Source: Verrucomicrobiota bacterium (GTDB lineage: Bacteria > Verrucomicrobiota > Verrucomicrobiia > Chthoniobacterales > UBA10450). From it: a stretch of 6,619 nt of DNA. A program made the position numbers and the translations under genes. The notes beneath the pieces were generated by a model that had not been told where the DNA came from, searched no databases, and saw nothing but the letters and a program-made list of their open reading frames with translations. The DNA lies in assembly GCA_003218345.1 (NCBI GenBank), contig QHNF01000236.1, positions 1 to 6,619 of the forward strand, given 5' to 3'. Positions 4,446 through 6,619 of the stretch are shown here, in pieces (position 1 is the first letter of the stretch; every line of letters begins with the position of its first letter).

Positions 4446-6619
4446 CGGCGCAGATCCGGCAATCATTTCTCGATTTCTTTCGCGAGAAACAGCACACCGT
4501 TGTGCCTTCGTCACCCTTACTACCCGACGCGCCGAATCTGCTTTTCACCAACGCCGGCATGAACCAGTTCGTGCCGATTTTTCTCGGTCAACACAAACCA
4601 ATGTGGACCCCGCCGCGCGTGGCAGATACGCAAAAATGCATTCGCGCGGGCGGAAAACATAACGATCTGGAAGATGTTGGGCTCGACACCTACCACCACA
4701 CGTTTTTCGAGATGCTGGGCAACTGGAGTTTTGGCGACTATTTCAAGAAGGAAGCGATCGAGTGGGCGTGGGAATTACTCGTCGATCGCTGGAAATTTCC
4801 GGCACAAAGACTTTATGCGACGGTTTACAAGCCTGGCCCTGGCGAACCGAGCGAGTTCGACCAGGAAGCGCATGATCACTGGGCGCATCTTTTTCGCGAA
4901 GCCGATCTCGATCCGGCGATTCACGTCGTAAGTGGCGGCAAGAACGACAATTTTTGGATGATGGGCGACACCGGCCCATGCGGGCCGTGTTCGGAGGTGC
5001 ACGTCGATCTTACGCCAGATGGCGACACGCGGGGCGCCCTCGTAAACAAAGAGGACCCGCGTTGCATCGAGATTTGGAACCTCGTTTTCATCCAGTTCAA
5101 TGCGAACCCGGATGGCACTTTCTCATCGCTGCCGCAGCGTCACGTCGATACGGGGATGGGCTTTGAGCGCGTTACCGCGATTATCCAGGGCACAAAGAAT
5201 CTCACCGATTTTTCGGGCACGATTTCAAACTACGAAACCGACATCTTTCGCCCGATCTTCGATGGGCTGGAAAAGCTGAGCGGCAAAAAATACCGGAGCA
5301 CGCTGCTTGATCGCTCTCAACCCTCAACTCTCAACTCTCAACAGTCTGCGGATGTGGCTTTCCGCGTCATCGCCGATCACATCCGCGCGTTAAGCTTCGC
5401 GATCGCGGACGGAATTATCCCGTCAAACGAAGGGCGGGGCTACGTCTTACGTCGGATCCTTCGTCGCGCGGTCAGCTATGGTCGCGACCTGGATTTGCAT
5501 GGTTTGTTCCTGCACTGCCTCGCAACCACGGTGGCTTCGAATGTTAGTAATGTGTTTCCAGAACTGCCGGAAAAGTTAAATGTGATTGAGTCAGTTATTA
5601 AGCGCGAAGAAGCAATGTTTAATAAGAACATCGATCGCGGCTTTATCTTGCTGGACGATATTGTGAACGACGTTGCGGGAAACTTCCTCCAGGAAGTGAT
5701 ACATCCCCAAAGGTTGTCGGTAATGGATCATGTAGAGCTATCGAATGAGACTGAACTAAACCAAGCTATTGTAAGGACGCTATCAGTAAGGAATAACTCG
5801 ATCGAAAAAATCAGGAGAAGGCTAGACGCCAGCGTTCAGTTTCCAGATAACTATATTGGGAAGCCCAATATTTGGCTGCGCGCTCTTGGACGTCGTGAAA
5901 TATCCCCCGAAAAAATTCAGCTGCTGAAAACAATCAAAGGTGCCGACGCCTTCAGGCTTTATGATACGTATGGCTTCCCGCTCGATCTGACTCAGCTAAA
6001 GGCGCGCACGCTGGGGCTCACTGTCGATGTTGCCGGATTCGAGAAATTAATGGAGGAACAGCGGGAACGCGCACGCAAGGCACAGAAAAAAGAAAAAATC
6101 CACGTCGAAGAGAAGGAACTCAAAGCCGCACCAACAGAATTTCTGGGGTACGATTTCCTTGAAACCGAATCAGTCGTCGAAACGGTCCTCCCGGGCAAGA
6201 AGCAGGACGAACTCAATATTGTTGTCGATCGAACGCCTTGTTATGCCGAGATGGGCAGACAAGTCGGAGATCACGGGTTACTTCATGTTCCGGGTCACGA
6301 TCGGACGGAAGTTGGCCAGTTGCGCGTGATCGATACGCAAAAGCGTGGCGATGTTTTTGTTCATCGTGCGGCTCTTGTGGAAGGTCGCGCACCGGAGCCG
6401 GGCGAAGCGGTGCGCATCTCAGTAGATGCTGATCGGCGCAAATTGATCCAGGGACATCACACCGTAACGCACTTGTTGCACTGGGCATTGCACGAAGTGG
6501 TTTCGCGCGATGCCTCCCAAAAAGGCAGCTACGTTGGCCCGGACAAGCTGACGTTCGACTTTTCAAGCGCGCCGCTCACGCCGGATCAAAAGCGCGATGT
6601 CGAGAAACTCGTGAATGAA
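4439..6619 (+). CDS. alaS: alanine--tRNA ligase (AlaRS), 3' end outside the window
   Basis: AlaRS activates alanine, charges tRNA(Ala) and hydrolyses mischarged Ser/Gly-tRNA(Ala). 727 codons are present. Class II core: LLFTNAGMNQF (34-44), QKCIRAGGKHNDLEDVG with HHTFFEMLGNWSFGDYF in the motif 2 region, DTGPCGPCSE, IEIWNLVFIQF, and motif 3 DTGMGFER (237-244). The helical tRNA-recognition part shows RVIADHIRALSF, PSNEGRGYVLRRILRRAV and ADAFRLYDTYGFPLDLT (502-518). The editing domain starts with CYAEMGRQVGD, has zinc-ligand motif HTVTH (674-678) and SQKGSYVGPDKLTFDFS. The second Cys/His pair and the C-Ala domain lie beyond the edge. The HxxxH is 111 residues later than in E. coli (563-567). The excess includes a heptad-encoded insert (293-301) and an extra block of about 75-80 residues within 408-498. 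The ATG at 4439 matches the family start, but no Shine-Dalgarno precedes it. The frame is open throughout, so the gene is probably functional. Confidence 0.96.
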   Translation, partial: MTSAQIRQSFLDFFREKQHTVVPSSPLLPDAPNLLFTNAGMNQFVPIFLGQHKPMWTPPRVADTQKCIRAGGKHNDLEDVGLDTYHHTFFEMLGNWSFGDYFKKEAIEWAWELLVDRWKFPAQRLYATVYKPGPGEPSEFDQEAHDHWAHLFREADLDPAIHVVSGGKNDNFWMMGDTGPCGPCSEVHVDLTPDGDTRGALVNKEDPRCIEIWNLVFIQFNANPDGTFSSLPQRHVDTGMGFERVTAIIQGTKNLTDFSGTISNYETDIFRPIFDGLEKLSGKKYRSTLLDRSQPSTLNSQQSADVAFRVIADHIRALSFAIADGIIPSNEGRGYVLRRILRRAVSYGRDLDLHGLFLHCLATTVASNVSNVFPELPEKLNVIESVIKREEAMFNKNIDRGFILLDDIVNDVAGNFLQEVIHPQRLSVMDHVELSNETELNQAIVRTLSVRNNSIEKIRRRLDASVQFPDNYIGKPNIWLRALGRREISPEKIQLLKTIKGADAFRLYDTYGFPLDLTQLKARTLGLTVDVAGFEKLMEEQRERARKAQKKEKIHVEEKELKAAPTEFLGYDFLETESVVETVLPGKKQDELNIVVDRTPCYAEMGRQVGDHGLLHVPGHDRTEVGQLRVIDTQKRGDVFVHRAALVEGRAPEPGEAVRISVDADRRKLIQGHHTVTHLLHWALHEVVSRDASQKGSYVGPDKLTFDFSSAPLTPDQKRDVEKLVNE
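5315..5342 (+). repeat. (TCTCAAC)4 heptanucleotide tandem repeat inside alaS
   Basis: Four units of 7 bp: TCTCAAC, CCTCAAC, TCTCAAC, TCTCAAC, with one mismatch in unit 2. In the alaS frame it encodes SQPSTLNSQ (residues 293-301), between YRSTLLDR and the conserved DVAFRVIADHIR. A gain or loss of one unit would shift the frame, since 7 is not a multiple of 3; three units would be neutral. Confidence 0.9.
5663..5932 (+). other. lineage-unusual insertion within the AlaRS coding sequence
   Basis: Residues 408-498 of AlaRS separate NIDRGFILLDD from IKGADAFRLYDTYGFP. In E. coli AlaRS the equivalent gap, between LERGLALLDEE and DGETAFRLYDTYGFP, is only about 10-12 residues, so about 75-80 are extra. 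The block is charged and polar with no recognised domain, e.g. NNSIEKIRRRLD, then GKPNIWLRALGRREISPEK. It uses AGG, AGA, CTA, GTA and ATA codons that are rare in the rest of the gene, and it lies in a patch of about 44% GC (hand count, 5521-5880) flanked by about 55-60%. No intein or intron hallmarks are visible. Confidence 0.65.

Noticed and set aside
4274..4462. 62-codon minus-strand frame between recA and alaS containing CRAGILPPSYYE
   Set aside because: It overlaps the alaS start, includes the 23-bp duplication, and shows no domain. RAGILP-like peptides can arise from translated intergenic repeats, so I do not call a gene.
5663..5932. Intein or intron inside alaS
   Set aside because: The frame is continuous, the block is too short for a splicing intein, lacks Cys/Ser...His-Asn ends, and shows no group I/II intron features by eye.

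Overview
The window looks like ordinary chromosomal DNA from a bacterium of roughly 55% GC, most plausibly a soil Verrucomicrobiota (Chthoniobacter/Udaeobacter-like). I infer this from the style of the proteins (a GYF_2-domain multi-membrane protein, a 5'-nuclease of 'WDEG' type, the RecA and AlaRS sequences) and from short tandem heptanucleotide arrays. No database search supports the assignment.

Layout, left to right. (1) Bases 2-619, minus strand: the first 206 residues of a PolA-type 5'-3' exonuclease, running off the left edge. (2) Starting only 10-50 bp away on the plus strand: a 390-residue membrane protein with an N-terminal GYF_2 domain. The junction carries a degenerate 7-bp-period repeat. 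(3) Bases 1842-2121: an intergenic region with a 59-bp palindromic element flanked by GATTTT direct repeats, a small inverted repeat, and a very good sigma-54 (-24/-12) promoter match. (4) Two tandem small heat-shock proteins (Hsp20). The first is broken by a -1 frameshift at a G4 run; the second is intact and followed by a hairpin terminator. (5) recA, complete, 344 residues. (6) Bases 4149-4438: no gene; it ends in a perfect 23-bp tandem duplication that includes the alaS start codon. (7) alaS from 4439, running off the right edge after 727 codons.

Functionally this is a housekeeping and stress neighbourhood: protein quality control (Hsp20 pair), DNA repair (RecA, 5'-nuclease) and translation (AlaRS). 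I see no mobile gene cluster, defence island, CRISPR array, rRNA or tRNA, and no convincing new multi-gene system.

The unusual content is at fine scale and concentrates in alaS. The gene has a duplicated initiation region, a (TCTCAAC)4 heptanucleotide repeat translated in frame inside the aminoacylation half, and an extra block of about 75-80 residues within an AT-rich patch (about 44% GC by hand count over 5521-5880) between conserved helices. The reading frame stays open through all of this and the visible catalytic and editing motifs are kept, apart from one Gly-to-Arg change in the editing domain.
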